DNA from: Apostichopus japonicus
Lineage: Eukaryota > Echinodermata > Holothuroidea > Aspidochirotida > Stichopodidae
Direction of reading: 5' to 3'
Length of the DNA stretch: 64,000 nucleotides
Assembly (NCBI RefSeq): GCF_037975245.1
Contig: NC_092577.1
Location: forward strand, 29,641,898-29,705,897
The translations under genes and the position numbers were made by a program. Below the pieces are notes generated by a model. It had not been told where the DNA came from, searched no databases, and saw nothing but the letters and a program-made list of their open reading frames with translations. Shown here in pieces: positions 10,690 to 28,689 of this stretch (positions are counted from its first letter, which is position 1; each line of letters starts with the position of its first letter).

Positions 10690-12655
10690 TATGGGTCTCA
10701 AGCCTGCAATTTGATTGAACGTGAAAATCTGTAAAAACATTGTAATTTGTATATTCGATGGTGTTTTATGAGATTAGCTATTACTCGTAGTGTACTCGCA
10801 AAGACGTTTTGAGTGTAGTAAATTGCTACTTTATAATTAATTTATAATTATAAATGTCATAAGAAAAAACAGAAAGCATTTCTTAATGTCAACAAATGGG
10901 TAATTCCAAAACCATGTGCAGTTGCCAACAAATTTCTATGAACCAAGCACTGTCACGAATGCATGTACCCAATACAGCACAGGTGAAATGCTAATATTGT
11001 GTTTTTGTTCGTATAATAATTCATTGCGTTTAAACATAGAGCCATGTTCCACGCCTTGCGTGTACTCGTAGTGTAAACGCAAATTTTGTTGAGTGTAGCG
11101 TTTACCCTATTACACTCTTATTTAAAACACTAATATTCGATGAGGCATGATACAGACAATCAATTATCATATCGTTTGAATGCTCCGGCTGCAATGCTCC
11201 GCACCTACCCCCCCCCCCATGTTCGCCCTGCTCCCCACCACTACCATAGGATAGGATATTTCCTTCAGGGTCTATAGCCAGGGGACGGGCCGAGGTTCCC
11301 CCAGCATTTACTAAAATTATTACACCTATATAGTATACGTGTGCACCGGACAGATCGACAAGTATATTTATTGAAAAATGGGCAGATGCACGTTTCGGAG
11401 CCTTGTAAATATTGGGGGGGGGGGCTTATCATGCATTTGCCCCCTCAACTTTTTCATTGGGGGGCTGAGCCCCCCAAGCCCCCCCCCCCGGTTCCGCCGC
11501 CACTGGGTCAGTCCGAATCTGAATAGCATGTAAAGCGAGCTGATGATGGCAGTTAAATTACGACTGCTTTACAAGTTAAAGGTATTCTCTCAGCTAATCT
11601 TGTCTCCGCGTATTCCCCCCCCCCCCCCCCGTATTCTCCGATTAAAAAGAAAAGCAATGCCGCCCTCTGTTCTAGCGACAACAGATTCGTTCCTTTATTG
11701 TGGCATTCTCATCCTTAGCTATAAACAGGACATGGATCTGTGCACTGTTACCGCAAAGTTCTCAGGTGTCCGAAATTCCAATCTGTATCTCAGTTCTGCG
11801 TACCCATATAGGCCTACTGTGTAATCGTAGTGTGCGTTATGTGCGAGCAACTTCCGCTGGTTCACGATGGTATAGTTGTACACAATTTTTCTATTGGAGC
11901 TGAAACAATGCATTTGTCAGGGTAAAACAAATCCTCCATGCGACGGGGGCAACCCCTTTTCCAGATTTTCGCTGGCATGTTGTACGACTATGGCCATTTA
12001 ACAGATGTTGCAAAGTAATCTTATACGGCGTCTTCCTGGAATATTGCATAGGGCGTAGTTTCTGACTGTTGACATTGGGTCTGTAAATCTATGTTAGTAA
12101 GTTATCTTATTCTACAACATTTCACTGTCGCTATAACAAAGAGGTTAATCACCTGAGCATTATATTTTCTCAAATATTCCTATCGTTCACCATGGTTGAC
12201 CATATTATACATTATTTTGACCTAACATGCTTACCAATGGATTTTTTTCAAGGTGGCCTGATCTCGATAAAGTTTTGCTTCTGTCAGGTCTCCTCCACTG
12301 CATTTATACAGTTCACTCTTCATCTTGAATACATGATTTATTTATGTTTATCTGAACATATTAATTATGTTGTGCATATGTTAACATATGTATTTCTCAG
12401 CTGTTCATGTGCAGTGGAAACAAATAAATGGATGAATACCCATTTTATGCAGGTTATCTTAGGATCCACCATATATTGGATCTTACAGTTATATCTATTT
12501 CATTATTATAGCCTATAGCATTTACCCATTTTATCGAAGGGTTTTGTCTCAGGACTATTTTCAGGTTTATATGTGAGATGGCTACTCAATTAATCCAATA
12601 TACCAATCAATGGCTGATCACACTCACTACTGAACCTTCCCCGACATCAAAAAGT
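10690..12655. other. Intergenic; transposon relics, no gene recognised
   Basis: Includes a G/C-run relic at about 11415-11505 that ends in GTTCCGCCGCCACTG (like a MITE terminus) and a dispersed repeat at 11574-11791. The open frames here have no splice signals or recognisable domain that I can support. Confidence 0.4.
11574..11791 (+). repeat. Dispersed repeat, copy 1 of 2
   Basis: Starts TTAAAGGTATTCTCTCAGC and is about 90% identical by eye to 33684-33876. A C run has expanded in this copy. The shared block ends at GTCCGAAATTCC. Likely a non-autonomous element end with a TTAA-like boundary, but the second terminus is not identified. Confidence 0.7.
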
Positions 12656-14411
12656 TTACAAACCAGCTAGTAATTCGAAACGGAAACCATTTTCAGCAAC
12701 CCATGTGTCATTGTCGGAGTCGGAGCTAAAGAGAATCCATATTTCATTGGTAAGGTATGATTATATCATATTCAAATATAACGTGTGCTGGTAATCGGGA
12801 ATAGAATGCACAAAACTCTGTAGGATCTGTTCCAATCCCAACAGAAACATCGTCTCTTGTTCCAAGATGTCCTCTATTGACCGAGACTTGAATAACGTAG
12901 CCCTCTTGTGCGAGAACAATCCACCGGCAGTGTAAATCCTCATGATAATTTCCCGGGTAGTTTGGAGACTCCACATCAGATACTGCACCATTTGCAAGGA
13001 TTACTGTTCTATTACAAATGGGATCTGGACCTGAAATATTCAACAACAAAAAATTTCAAATAAATAGATTTGATCAGACTACTACTTTCCTAAATAACAT
13101 ACAAGACGATAACCGGTATGACCATACAGTGTGCGTAAAAGGTGATGAGAGAGGGGAATATCCAAAGGATTAAAAACAACCACGAACAAAAGGAGAGACA
13201 GAACATAGAGATGGGGATGCACGGAAACCGCAAATGTCGGATTCTATCTTTGCGATTAAATAAAGCAGATTTTTTTAATTTGGCAGAGCGATCCAATGTG
13301 TAACCAATCTTTCCAAACAGCCAGGCTATCACGTTGAGCTGAACTTACCATATGGACACATAGTTTGTCCAACTTCTCCGATCGGCAACAAATTGCAGTT
13401 GCTGACGAATTTTACAGTTTTCCAAATCTGGAGAACCAGTAACTTAAAATATATCGTCTTCTTGGCCACTGACGGTTTTCTAATTCAGTTATGATGCCTT
13501 TTTCCCGTTAAAGAAAGACGTCTCATCATTGATGGAGTCAGGCACCAAGTAAAGGATCGGGATACATATCTTCACTGGGACTGGTTGCACCCGAGGATTG
13601 ACCGCAAGAGAAATAACATCATATAACACTTCTTCATCTTTTACTTCAAAGTGCTTTCACTTGGACAAGAATGCCTATCATAAAGGTCAATCAGGGTACA
13701 ATTTAATATTTTAATATTTTCATCCATCCATTTCGCTGACGGTTTTTCAATATTGATGTGCCGCTCATCTAATGATATCAACCACTTTCGACTACGGTTA
13801 TACTGGGCCAACTCCAATTTCTAAACCCTAACGCTGTTAATTTCAACGCAGTACCATCTATGTACCTTCGAAACCACATTATTTTGTTGGCAAACCCCAC
13901 CCCCACTCATTTGTAGTAAATACATATTGTTACGATAGCCCTAATATCACTTTTTGGTGCCACCTTCATGTTCCCATACATGCAATCTTTGAAGAGGATA
14001 TATCATAATGCACATCTATCTGAACATGTTTTATTTTAATAACCTTAAAAACATATCGGTGTAATGTCTATATACTACAATGGCTGACTGAACATATACC
14101 GAATAATGTGTATAGGACTGTGCTATGATGAGGCCGAGGTGTTAGTGGGAGGGTGAGAGGGAGGCGGATGGTATATGTGTGACTTGTCTCGAACTCTGCG
14201 GCCTTGTTAGGATTCGGACTGCTATGGCTGAACTCGGACTCCGACCTGATGCAGCGGTCTATCGCTTTGTATGATTATGCTGAAGAATTATGGTGCGTTT
14301 TAGACCAAATAGCAGGAAGCGTATGAAGTGTATGAACTCACCACTTTGAGCAGCAGACATAGCGACTAGTACCAACAACCTGAAACTCAGTTCCGTTAGA
14401 GTTCCTTTCAT
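12656..14411 (-). CDS. Secreted single-CUB-domain protein, two exons, frameshifted
   Basis: Exon 1 (14411 down to 14342) encodes a 23-residue start with a hydrophobic core (RLLVLVAMSAAQS), a convincing signal peptide, and ends in a GTGAGT donor with one base of the next codon. Exon 2 (13030 down to 12656) begins after a TTTCAG acceptor in the matching phase. It encodes a CUB domain: Cys at the start (ICNRTV), the SPNYPGNY motif, HCRW, and EFC near the end. The frame hits TGA after FEYDIIIPYQ at about 12744, but another frame continues the CUB domain perfectly (NEIWILFSSDSD...GFRFELLAGL) to TAA at 12656-12658. So a small indel breaks the last CUB strands. Secreted CUB proteins act in extracellular binding; the partner is unknown. 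It could be a young pseudogene or an assembly error. Confidence 0.75.
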
Positions 14412-14535
14412 TTTCAACTATAACTACACACAGAGAACGGTGTTCAAAATCTGCAAGCAACTACAAAATGACATTGACCTTCATAATACCAGTTGCATCC
14501 GTTGCCTATAAATTATAGTGCTCGTGATTCCTTTA

Positions 14536-15615
14536 AGGGATGCACCGGATATCCGGTCCGGCCGGACTATCCGGCCGGATAGTGAGGAATTATCCGGTTC
14601 CGGTTCCGGCCGGATATTTTTCAAAATCCGGTCGGATCTTTTTCAAAATCTGGCCTGAATTTTTCCTTAAAAAGGTGTTGGTATTAACTTAAATCAATGT
14701 AAACTATTTCCAAAAATTAATAAAAACATTCAAAGTAAGGAAAATTTAGGTTTAACATGTTTAATTTAATTTTCTCAATGGTCTGACCCACTGTTTCTAA
14801 AGATCAACCAAAATAATACAACTACTGTACTGTAATAATATGAAGCTATATACAACAAATACAGTTTGCAGTGAAATCATTTCTTGCAGCCTTCATCAGT
14901 TTAATATTGTGCAGTTAAAATAGACCATTCATATACTTATCAGTCAAAATACTGTTCCATTGAATCTTTACTTTCCCATTATTGTTGGCATTCTCTTCGA
15001 TATCTCTTGTCACCATGAAAGTTCCTAAATCATTAAGTGTTCTAATGAATATTCAATTCCATTTTAAATGATAGATAAAAGATAGATAAGAAGTTTCTTC
15101 CACTTCTGGAAAGATACAATGCTTTTTTTTTATTTTACAGATAATATTGCAGTGTAAAAATTTGTTACCAAATAATGAATAATAAAAGAACAATTTTAAA
15201 TCCAGATAGTAGTGTTATTACTACAATTAAATAATCTTTTTATTCAGTATAAAGTATGAGATTTGTGAAATGTAGCTTCCCCTTTTAAAACAAACTTCAT
15301 AGGTAGTATGCAGTATTTTTCCAGCAAACAAATTTACATACTGTACTGTATCAAGCTTGTCAACAATTATATTGTAGTTATTTTATCAAAGAATGTAGAT
15401 TACACCACTTCAAGTCATATTTAATCTCATAAATGGGGTCTTAATTTCACCTTCTTTATAATATGCGTATACCTCACCTAAGATTTGCTCCTTGTTTCAT
15501 ACTTCTACTTCTTATGAATGAATTTCTTTTGTGTAATGAAAAAATCCGGTTCCATGTACTATCCGGCAAAATCCGGTTCCGGCCGGATCCAAAAATTTGG
15601 ATCCGGTGCATCCCT
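14536..15615. mobile_element. hAT-like element with CCGGAT-rich ends, 1.08 kb
   Basis: Terminal inverted repeats AGGGATGCACCGGAT (left) and ATCCGGTGCATCCCT (right), with subterminal repeats of TCCGGCCGGAT/ATCCGGTTCCGG on both sides and a unique AT-rich centre. Flanks ATTCCTTT and AATCCTTG agree at 6 of 8 positions, an imperfect candidate target duplication. No transposase frame is present, so it is non-autonomous. TIRs starting with (T)AGGGATGCACCG are common among hAT elements. Confidence 0.75.
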
Positions 15616-18045
15616 AAATCCTTGATTCATCACACAAATAAATACGCTCATGAATACGCGGTATTGTTATACAACTAACAATGACAAGCATTGCAATATT
15701 TATTTCCAGATGAGACATCAGCTGAGGCATTCAGATTGTTCTTCCATCCGGAGGGTATAGTTTCGCGGATAGGGTAATTGCTGTACGTGGCCCCTTGACT
15801 TGTACATGAAAATGACCAGTAGCGTCCTACATATCATTTGCGGTTCTATTTCGTAAATGCTGTTTTTGTACTAATCGTCCCTCCCCTCTTGCTTCAACTA
15901 CATACATGCATAGCAGGAGATGTATAATGACCATCCAGCACGGCGTAAAACACCGACGGAGAAAATATCGACTCTTATGAACAACACTCAGACTCCACCT
16001 TGTCAAAGATATTACGCTGCCAGCCAATGGCGTCATCACAGGTCAAACTGGCACGTCACTGGTGGTAGATTAACTCGCATCAGTGCCGGTGTAGCAGTAC
16101 AAACTGTCGCATATATCCTCATATTCAGTACATACTGTCCTAGTGCCGCTAGGACAATTTATACATGATTTACCAGTACATTTAGTCTCCCTGACCTATT
16201 TTACAAGGTCTGTATGGTACATACTGTCTCACCGGACAGTATATGCTATGGTTAAACGAGGGGGGGGGGCAGTATTTGACGGTCGTTTATTTTGTTATAA
16301 ATTGTGTCCCCACCCCCGAACACAATGTCCGCTAGCAGATACGTTAAAGTAGTTAAACAAAATAATACGTAATGGACTCTGTCAGTATCCATATTATTAG
16401 CAAAATTATCGCATTTCGGCTTCCGTATATTAAGCAGTAAGTCGATCGATCGTGCCGTGCGACAACTTAAGATGGAAAAGTTCGCAGAAGACGCGAGACA
16501 TATTGCCAATATTCTAAGAGACAAGAGCTATCCAAGTGGTTTCACACAAAAAAAAAGAACAAAAAAAAAAAAAAAAGGATCTTACGGAGACAAAGTACTT
16601 TCAGGCTGGCTGAAAATGGAACTCTTACATACCTATATGGAAGGAAAGTTTTGTTAATTTTCCTTCTTTTTTCTATTAGTTTTGGTTTTAGCAACACACA
16701 ACGTCTCATTATTTCCTGTAACATCAAACTATGTATGCATCTGCTTTAATGATTGATATAATGAATAGTTGTCTTTTGAATGTCGAATTGCCAAGATTTT
16801 ATGCCGGACAAAATACACTATGAAGTATTTGCGGACATTTTGTACCGGCCGCACTATATTTGCTGTAAACGGGGGAGACAATGCAGATAATGTCCGACCG
16901 GACTAAATGTGCTGGTACAGTGTCCCCCCGGACACTTTGTACAGGGGACACTATGTACTGTCACACCGGCGTATACTTACTACAGTGAGTTACAACTCCC
17001 TGTTTACACATTGAAATCGATCTGCATCGGCAAGCATTTCATGTGGCATGTTGTTCTTCTAAACCAAGAACAAGTCCCGGTTGTAAATTTGTATGTGTGG
17101 TTGTCGTGTAGGGTGACTGCGGGGAGCCAGTGAATCTTGAATTACTGTTGCAAAGACAATCTTACTGCACATACATAGTTTCACGCCTGTTAATGGTATT
17201 GTGTTACCGAGGTATACACTTAGCCTACATAACCTTTCAAGTTCTAGTCTGACTTTATTCTATAGTAAATCACACTAAGTTTCCCTTTTAATAAAAGTTA
17301 TTCTGCTACAGTGTATACGATACATACCGATCCTTGCAGTATGAGATACACAGTTCTAATATAGCCTAAATACAGTTTGGTCTATACCATGATCTTCACG
17401 GCGTATAAGTTCCCAATATAAAATATTACATTTACACTCAGGCGCGTAGCCAAGGAGGGCGAAGGGGGCAACCGCCCCCCCCCCCTTGAGTTTTTTTTTT
17501 TGGTATGTTTTTATGATATCACTAGTAATTTCAAGCTTAGATGCAACTTACAAGGCCTAGGAAGTGCCATTTCCAGCGATCTGGGAGGCATTTTCAGCCA
17601 AAAATTTCAACAATGGTGGCGCTACGCTTAGATAGTTTTCAATGCAGAATCTACGGCTCTGATAGTTTGCCTACAGGTTCGCTCCTCCCTTGGCAAATTC
17701 CTGGCTACGTGCCTGTTTACACTATATACGGTGCCTCGACATAGATAACCAGTTACACACTATAGTATGTCCCACACAGTTCCTCTTTTTAACAATGTTA
17801 CACTATGGTGTATATGCTACAAATATTCTTTGCTATAACGCCATGCATGTGATGACCCCCCCCCCCCCCCCATTATACATAGATTCCCGGCATGCACGCT
17901 AGGACACATATATCATCGTGATGCACAAGTTAGTGTACTTTTGAGACTGTTATAGTACGTTGAACCATTGCGTGATACTACCGCTGTTACACTTTACCTG
18001 ACTATATGGACTTACTCTCATATTATAGTCTTCATGAAGATTGTA
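15616..18045. other. Intergenic; one MITE relic, no gene recognised
   Basis: Contains scattered words ACATACTGTCC / CCGGACAGT that recur at 16085-16250 and 16850-16980, poly-A and poly-C runs, and a relic of the hAT-type MITE at 17441-17665. A short open frame at 16457-16657 is treated under rejected items. Confidence 0.4.
17441..17665 (-). mobile_element. hAT-type MITE-related relic
   Basis: Starts CAGGCGCGTAGCC, has a C-rich block, then CCATTTCCAGCGATCTGGGAG and TGGTGGCGCTACGCTTAGATAG, an inverted and diverged counterpart of the MITE interior at 54131-54521. The far end is not clear. Confidence 0.45.
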
Positions 18046-19911
18046 TACGGCATGCCATACGTTTCAAAAATGTCCAAAGCAATATAAGCATGTCCAAAAT
18101 AATATAAGCATGTCCAAATTTATATAAACATGTCGAAACTAATATGAGTATGTCCAAAAATAATAAGAGCATGTCCAAAATAATATGAGAGTGTCGAAAG
18201 ACTATATGAGCATGTCCAACATATTAAAAGAATGTCGAAAAATAATACAAGAGGGACAAATGTAACTGCCTAATTCAATTTTGTTTTGAACATTTTGGCG
18301 TTTTAAGTTACGCCATATGTTGCAAAATATCCAAAAAAAATATAAGCATGTCCAAACTTATATGAGCATGTCCAAATTTATATAGACATGTCAAAACTAT
18401 ATGAGCATGTCCAAAATAATACGCGCATGTCCAAACACATATAAGTATGTCAAAATATAATATGAGCACGCCCAAAATTATATGAGAGTGTCGAATAATA
18501 ATATAGAAGTCTCGAGTGTAACTGCTAACTTCAACTTTGTTATGAACATTTTGGCGTTTGAAGTCACGCCAAATGTTTCAAATATCGAACTTTTATGTTG
18601 GTATGTCGAAAAAAATTAGCTTACAATACCTTCTTTAGAGATAATTTGTATCAACTGACACAATGGTTATCATTATGACAATATATTATTAAAACATTCT
18701 TCTGTTTTTGTGACGCAAATAATTCAAAATATGTAAAAACAAGACCATCACCTAACATTTTTCCTTTTTACATCCCTACGTAATGTGAGTGGTTTCGCCC
18801 TGCCTAGAGGTGCTGAGATTATTCATATATTGTTGCGAAGGCAAAGAAGTTCACGTGCGAAAGTACGTACAACATGCACAAGCGCTAACAACGTACAGTA
18901 GTTATCACACATGCGTACGTTGACAGTGAAAATGAACTACTATACTGTGTTACTTTTTTAACGGAAAATTGTGACACTTAATTACGGTTACCAGGCGAAG
19001 TCGGACACTAGCCCAGAATTAAAAAAAAAATAAGCCTAGGTTAGGGGTATTCAACGTTTAATCTTCACTCTCACCTTTTAACTAAATTTCAAGATGGAAA
19101 CGTGGGAAGAACTCGCCAACTACATATTATTGATTAAACCTCGTGGAATGTTGGACACAGTGGTTCTTCGTATTAAACTCACTGATAGTTACAGCACCTT
19201 GGGGCCAGGTTGATCACTCGCGCTACGAAACAACTCAACTAATATTTCCTCGAAAATAAAATCGTTCTTGATCGAAATATCATTAAAATATTAACACACA
19301 CACTAATACGGTAATGGATGAACTGTATATCGTCTTAAGTTACGCTGGATATGGTGTTTTTGTTTTCAGCATACCAAAATAAAAAGTTTGATATTTGGAA
19401 CATATGGCGTAAAATTCAAACGCCTGACTGTTCATTACAAAGTTGAATCGAGCAGTTACGCTCTAGACTTTTGTATTATTTTTCGACACTTTTTTTATAT
19501 TTTGGACATGCTCTTATAGTCTTTCGACACTCTTATATTATTTTGGACATGCTCTCATTATTTTTGGACATACTCATATTGGTTTCGACATGTTTATATA
19601 AATTTGGACATGCTTATATTTTTTTGGATATTTTGCAACAGATGGCGTGAATTCAGATGCCAAAATGTTCACTAAAAAGTTGAAGTTAGCAGTTACATTC
19701 GACATGTTCATATAATTTTTCGACACTCTCATATTATTTTGGGCATGATCATATTATTTTTGGACATACTTATATTAGTTTCGATATGTTTATATAAATT
19801 TGGACATGCTTATATTTTTTTGGACATGCTTATATTTTTTTGGACATGCTTATATTATTTTGGACATGCTTATATAGTTTTGGACATTTTTGATACATTT
19901 GGCATTCCGTA
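18046..19911. mobile_element. Foldback-like element with CATGTCCAAA arrays
   Basis: The left arm (18046-18600) holds two direct units. Each is an array of ~23-bp repeats (ATATGAGCATGTCCAAAA variants) followed by a conserved block containing AACATTTTGGCGTTT and AAGT(C/T)ACGCCA. The right arm (about 19345-19911) is the inverse complement: GGCGT blocks followed by TTTTGGACATGCTTATA arrays. Outer ends match as inverted repeats (TACGGCATGCCA left; TGGCATTCCGTA right). The centre, about 18600-19340, is unique and AT-rich with no recognised gene. The architecture parallels the element at 3961-9216 but the sequences are unrelated. Confidence 0.65.
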
Positions 19912-21362
19912 ATTGTACGTTTATGGATAAAAACCATTAGGGCCGACATATGCATGGAACCCCCTGTGCTATAGTAACAATGATTGGCTTTTGGGACGTT
20001 CTACATGGCTGATTACAGGACAATAGTAGCACCGGTCGTAGGTGCACCGAGCTAATCGAAATCAACCAAACAAGTCATTTGTATCATCAGTATCTGCGTA
20101 TAGATCTTTAGCCGCTCCTCCGGCAAAAGCACTCCCCTCCCCCCCCCCCCCCCCCCCGCCAGGCATGAGAAAATTAAACTTATGAACCTTAACATTTGCC
20201 TGTACGGGAATAACAGTGAGCACCAGAAGTTATATTATTTTTTCTTCTACATTTTACGTTTACAAAGCAGTCAGAAAGTTAACTTTGACTGGTATGAACT
20301 CGAAAAATGTATTGTTGATATTGAGAACAATCTGGAACATTTGTTTTTTTCGCGCGCGCTGTACGTTAGAGCCACCCAAAGATTTGGTATTGCAGCCAAG
20401 GCGCTAAATTGATTTGACTTCTGTACTTCTTACTAACAAACACGTGAATCCAGTAAACACAAGCGTCTGCAGACGGTATATACGTTCTTGACTATTAGTT
20501 TTCTTGTTGCAGCGCGTACGTTATACACTTCATCATGAAGCCCCCTTGCGCGTGCACGCGTAGCTATCCATATCGTTCAGTTTGTGGAATTGCTATACGT
20601 ATTTCTAAGTTGGCGATCAAAGCCCCCCTTTTTTTGCCCGTATTACAGAACAGAAAACCTTATGTTTATAACAATATAGGTGTCGAAATAAAATGGACGG
20701 AGAATCATTCCGCATTATCCGAATTGATTTGCAGTAACTATGTACCTAATCTACGATGCATAAAAATATATTCCTATTATACGGCCCAAAAAATGACAGC
20801 ACAGCTTTACGTATACAGCTTTACAGTTAGATGTCAAGTTTCTAGCGCCTTTGACGCTGTAACAATAAGTTTATCTCTTTAGTAGGCTATGCGAATAGGT
20901 AATTCCATCAAAATATCAATAGTCTGGAATTTCCGCTACTCAGTAGGAAAACGTATCAACCATGGATGGTCACGTGACGTGCTCCCATACTATTTGAAAC
21001 TTTTTTTTTCAGTAGACACCTACCTGACGGGCATTTGTGTTAAATTGGTTTTGTAATAACAAAGCTTGCTTATGCTCTTCCACCAACGACTCAGTTTGTT
21101 GTCATTTTCAATATACCTAGCTGGTATAGCTTATCATTCTAGTCATTTATTGAGATCATGTGAGCGGAGGCAGTCACGTGGGACCGGAGAGTGGAGAGTT
21201 GAAGAGGGTAAATTGAATTACAAAGTGCCTGAAGGTGGTGGAGGCAGGAACAGTCCTTAACCCTTAATGTTGGGCATGACGGAATTTATAGAGCGCAGAC
21301 TATATCATTCCAAATGGCAAATTTTGAATAGTCGATTTGCTGTCTTATAACGCAGATCGTAT
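19912..21362. other. No recognisable gene
   Basis: Contains a C-run at about 20139-20160 and several open frames of 60-115 codons without recognisable domains or convincing splice sites. I see nothing further. Confidence 0.4.
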
Positions 21363-21745
21363 CAGTGGCGGAGCTAGGGGTATTGGTCAGGAGGGGCGAG
21401 AATGGTCTGTAGGGCGCTTTCGACACCATCTAAGCGGAGCGCCACCACAGGTTGGCGCGTAGCGTACATAATTTTTTTGAGTAAAGATACTCCCTAGATC
21501 GCCGGAAATGACCCTTTCCGGGCCTGGCTAATTTACAGATAAACGATGAATAAATAGGTACTGTCATCGCCAAATTACACCAACAAAATGTGACAAATGT
21601 CAATAGGTAGATGAGAGCGCAATAAAAAAAGTCAATAATCGCGAATAAGTAAAAAAGTGGTAAAGAGCTGAAAAGGGCGCCAGCAGTCCATTTGAGTCCG
21701 TCAGGGGGGCATCCGCCCCCTGACTGTATGCACGCTCCGCCACTG
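21363..21745 (+). mobile_element. hAT-type MITE with 8-bp target duplication
   Basis: Begins CAGTGGCGGAGC and ends GCTCCGCCACTG, a perfect 12-bp terminal inverted repeat. It is flanked on both sides by GATCGTAT (left 21355-21362, right 21746-21753). An 8-bp duplication with CAG..CTG ends is diagnostic of hAT. No coding capacity; 383 bp. Confidence 0.9.
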
Positions 21746-21954
21746 GATCGTATGATACCTATTAATACAGAATATACGTTCCAGATATATGTATGACATC
21801 ATGCAGTCATTTTAAATAGCGTTCATAGCTATATGACCTTACTTCAATCATTGGAACTAGGGAAAATCCGGGGAAAAATTAGGTACTCAAACGACTTTGC
21901 ATTGTATTCGGACGATCGTTGTTCGCGGACACATGCATCAGTGAGTTAATTATC

Positions 21955-21976
21955 TATATCTATATCTATATATATA

Positions 21977-22025
<49 letters not shown>

Positions 22026-22026
22026 A

Positions 22027-22098
<72 letters not shown>
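21955..22098. repeat. (TA)n / (TATC)n microsatellite
   Basis: Two TA runs separated by a short TATTGATATT interruption, preceded by TATCTA tetra/hexamers. Confidence 0.95.
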
Positions 22099-22101
<3 letters not shown>

Positions 22102-22496
22102 ATACCAAAGCGAGACGGTTCACGAATCCATTGAATTACTTATTATATTCGTCTAAATACTGAAAAGTTGCAGCAAAAGCTTTACAATGTTTTGTTTCCC
22201 AATCACCGAATCGTCCATGCATTATAACGGCAAGGTCCTATTCAAAAGATCAACATACGATTTGCCTAAAGCCCTACCCCCCGTAATAAAATAATAGCAA
22301 AGATCTCAGAGGGGAAAATAAATAGAAAAAGGAACAAAATACCTTAAAAAGATACCGCCACGCACTTTGTAGATTCAAGCTCGTTCCATTGGCTGCCTGG
22401 CTTATTACCTTGATGCATATAGTTTAATACAGCAACTAGAGATATACACCTATAACATTTTCCATCACAAGTGACCCTACCTCAAAAGGATCAACC

Positions 22497-27292
<4,796 letters not shown>

Positions 27293-27408
27293 TTAATTGT
27301 ATATGTGTCTACTTGGTCCTATATACTCTACTCAATATATAGGGATCTCCATAATCAGCGCCCTTAACCATGCGACAGCGGGTACTGTCCTATCCGACCT
27401 TTTCTTAA

Positions 27409-27980
27409 AGGATTGGTTCAGGTGTCTGACATGTCTATCTTGTATGAAAGAGCTCAAAAAGGCAAACAGAACAGTGAAGAAACTACCATGATAGCATGCT
27501 CTGTTCAGGAGATATCACGCTTTGAAGATATCAAAATTTCTTTGAAAATGACTGGTGTAGAAAGACTTACTGTGAGGGTGTGACGTCACATCCTCACTTC
27601 CCTAACGTTTGTGAATATATTTCTTTAAAAATATTTACATTTTTTAACACATTTGAAATTAATTATAATAAAAAAATCTTAAAATGTTTAATCTCAACTA
27701 CTTCCTTTGACAAATATGAGATCTCCTGACATATCTTTTGGTTGAAAGTCATGAAACCTCACAAAATATTTAGAGAAAAAAACAAAGACTTTTCAGGAAT
27801 GTGAGAATGTGACATCACAGCTAGTCAGATTTCAGCAGTTTCTACACAATCTGATAAAACTTTACACTTGAATATCTCTTTCACCGAAAAAGATATTTGA
27901 ATAGTTTTTTTTTTCACCATTGTTTCTTTTATTGTCCTCTTTCATATAACATAAACATGTATGACAACTAAACCAATCCT
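27409..27980. mobile_element. MITE with TTAA target duplication
   Basis: Left end TTAA then AGGATTGGTTCAGG; right end CTAAACCAATCCT then TTAA. Subterminal regions also pair as imperfect inverted repeats (GTCTGACATGTCTATCTTGTAT vicinity against the region near 27950). TTAA duplications are typical of Kolobok and piggyBac elements. It has no transposase. It lies just 3' of the tetraspan stop codon and contains an AATAAA at 27667-27672 that could serve as that gene's polyadenylation signal. Confidence 0.7.
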
Positions 27981-27984
27981 TTAA

Positions 27985-28689
27985 GTTTCTGCGAGACTTT
28001 GGCAAGCTGCAGTCTTCGATATCACTGAAAATTCCTATCAGGATTCTATAACGGACACGCGCTACAATATTGGCATTATTGGCCAAGTCAAACGATACCA
28101 ACATGGCTGGACGTTGAAACTTTATGTTAGGTTTATAGTCTCTGTACATTTTGCATTTGTTTCTTAACCACTCATAACTAACTCATTTTAGCAACACAAG
28201 TTTATCCACCTTCGTAGTTACAACTTAACAACGCGTCTGGTCGTCATCAACCAATAAGAAAGCTTCCTTGAACTATTTTCAATCATAGACACTTAGGCTG
28301 AATGTCCGTCTTAAGCGTCAGTTAAAAATTGTATGAATGTCTCCGAATAGGAAAACACTGTACATACATACACCTGCGAATCGTTCCGTAAGTTTTTCGG
28401 ATGATCTCTTTAATTCTAATTTCACAACTAGCGCATAGAATTAGATATGTAACAGCGCTATAGAAAACCTTTTGTAGATCTCTGAGCAGGATACTAAGTT
28501 CACGCGTATTATTGGACCCTGCAGAGCCGTCATATACGGCACGTTGAGAACCCATCTGACAGCGCCCTCAGTTTAACGCTGATGATCCCCCATCGTATAT
28601 TCCCGAGGGGACATTTACTAACACTAACATTTAACTAACGAAATAAATATGTTTCACTCTGTATTTACTTTAAACTTGTGCTTTATCTA
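27985..28689. other. No recognisable gene
   Basis: Ordinary intergenic sequence between the TTAA MITE and the tandem array. A minus-strand open frame (28322-28555) has no recognisable domain. Confidence 0.4.

Noticed and set aside
13346-13450. Possible middle exon of the CUB gene on the minus strand
   Set aside because: A strong GGTAAG donor ends it at 13346, but every acceptor tried gives a length that breaks the phase between exon 1 and the CUB exon.
16457-16657. Short frame with HIANILRDKSYPSGFTQ
   Set aside because: The wording hints at a reverse-transcriptase C-terminal region (retroelement remnant), but it is too short and is interrupted by a poly-A/poly-K tract; not enough to annotate.
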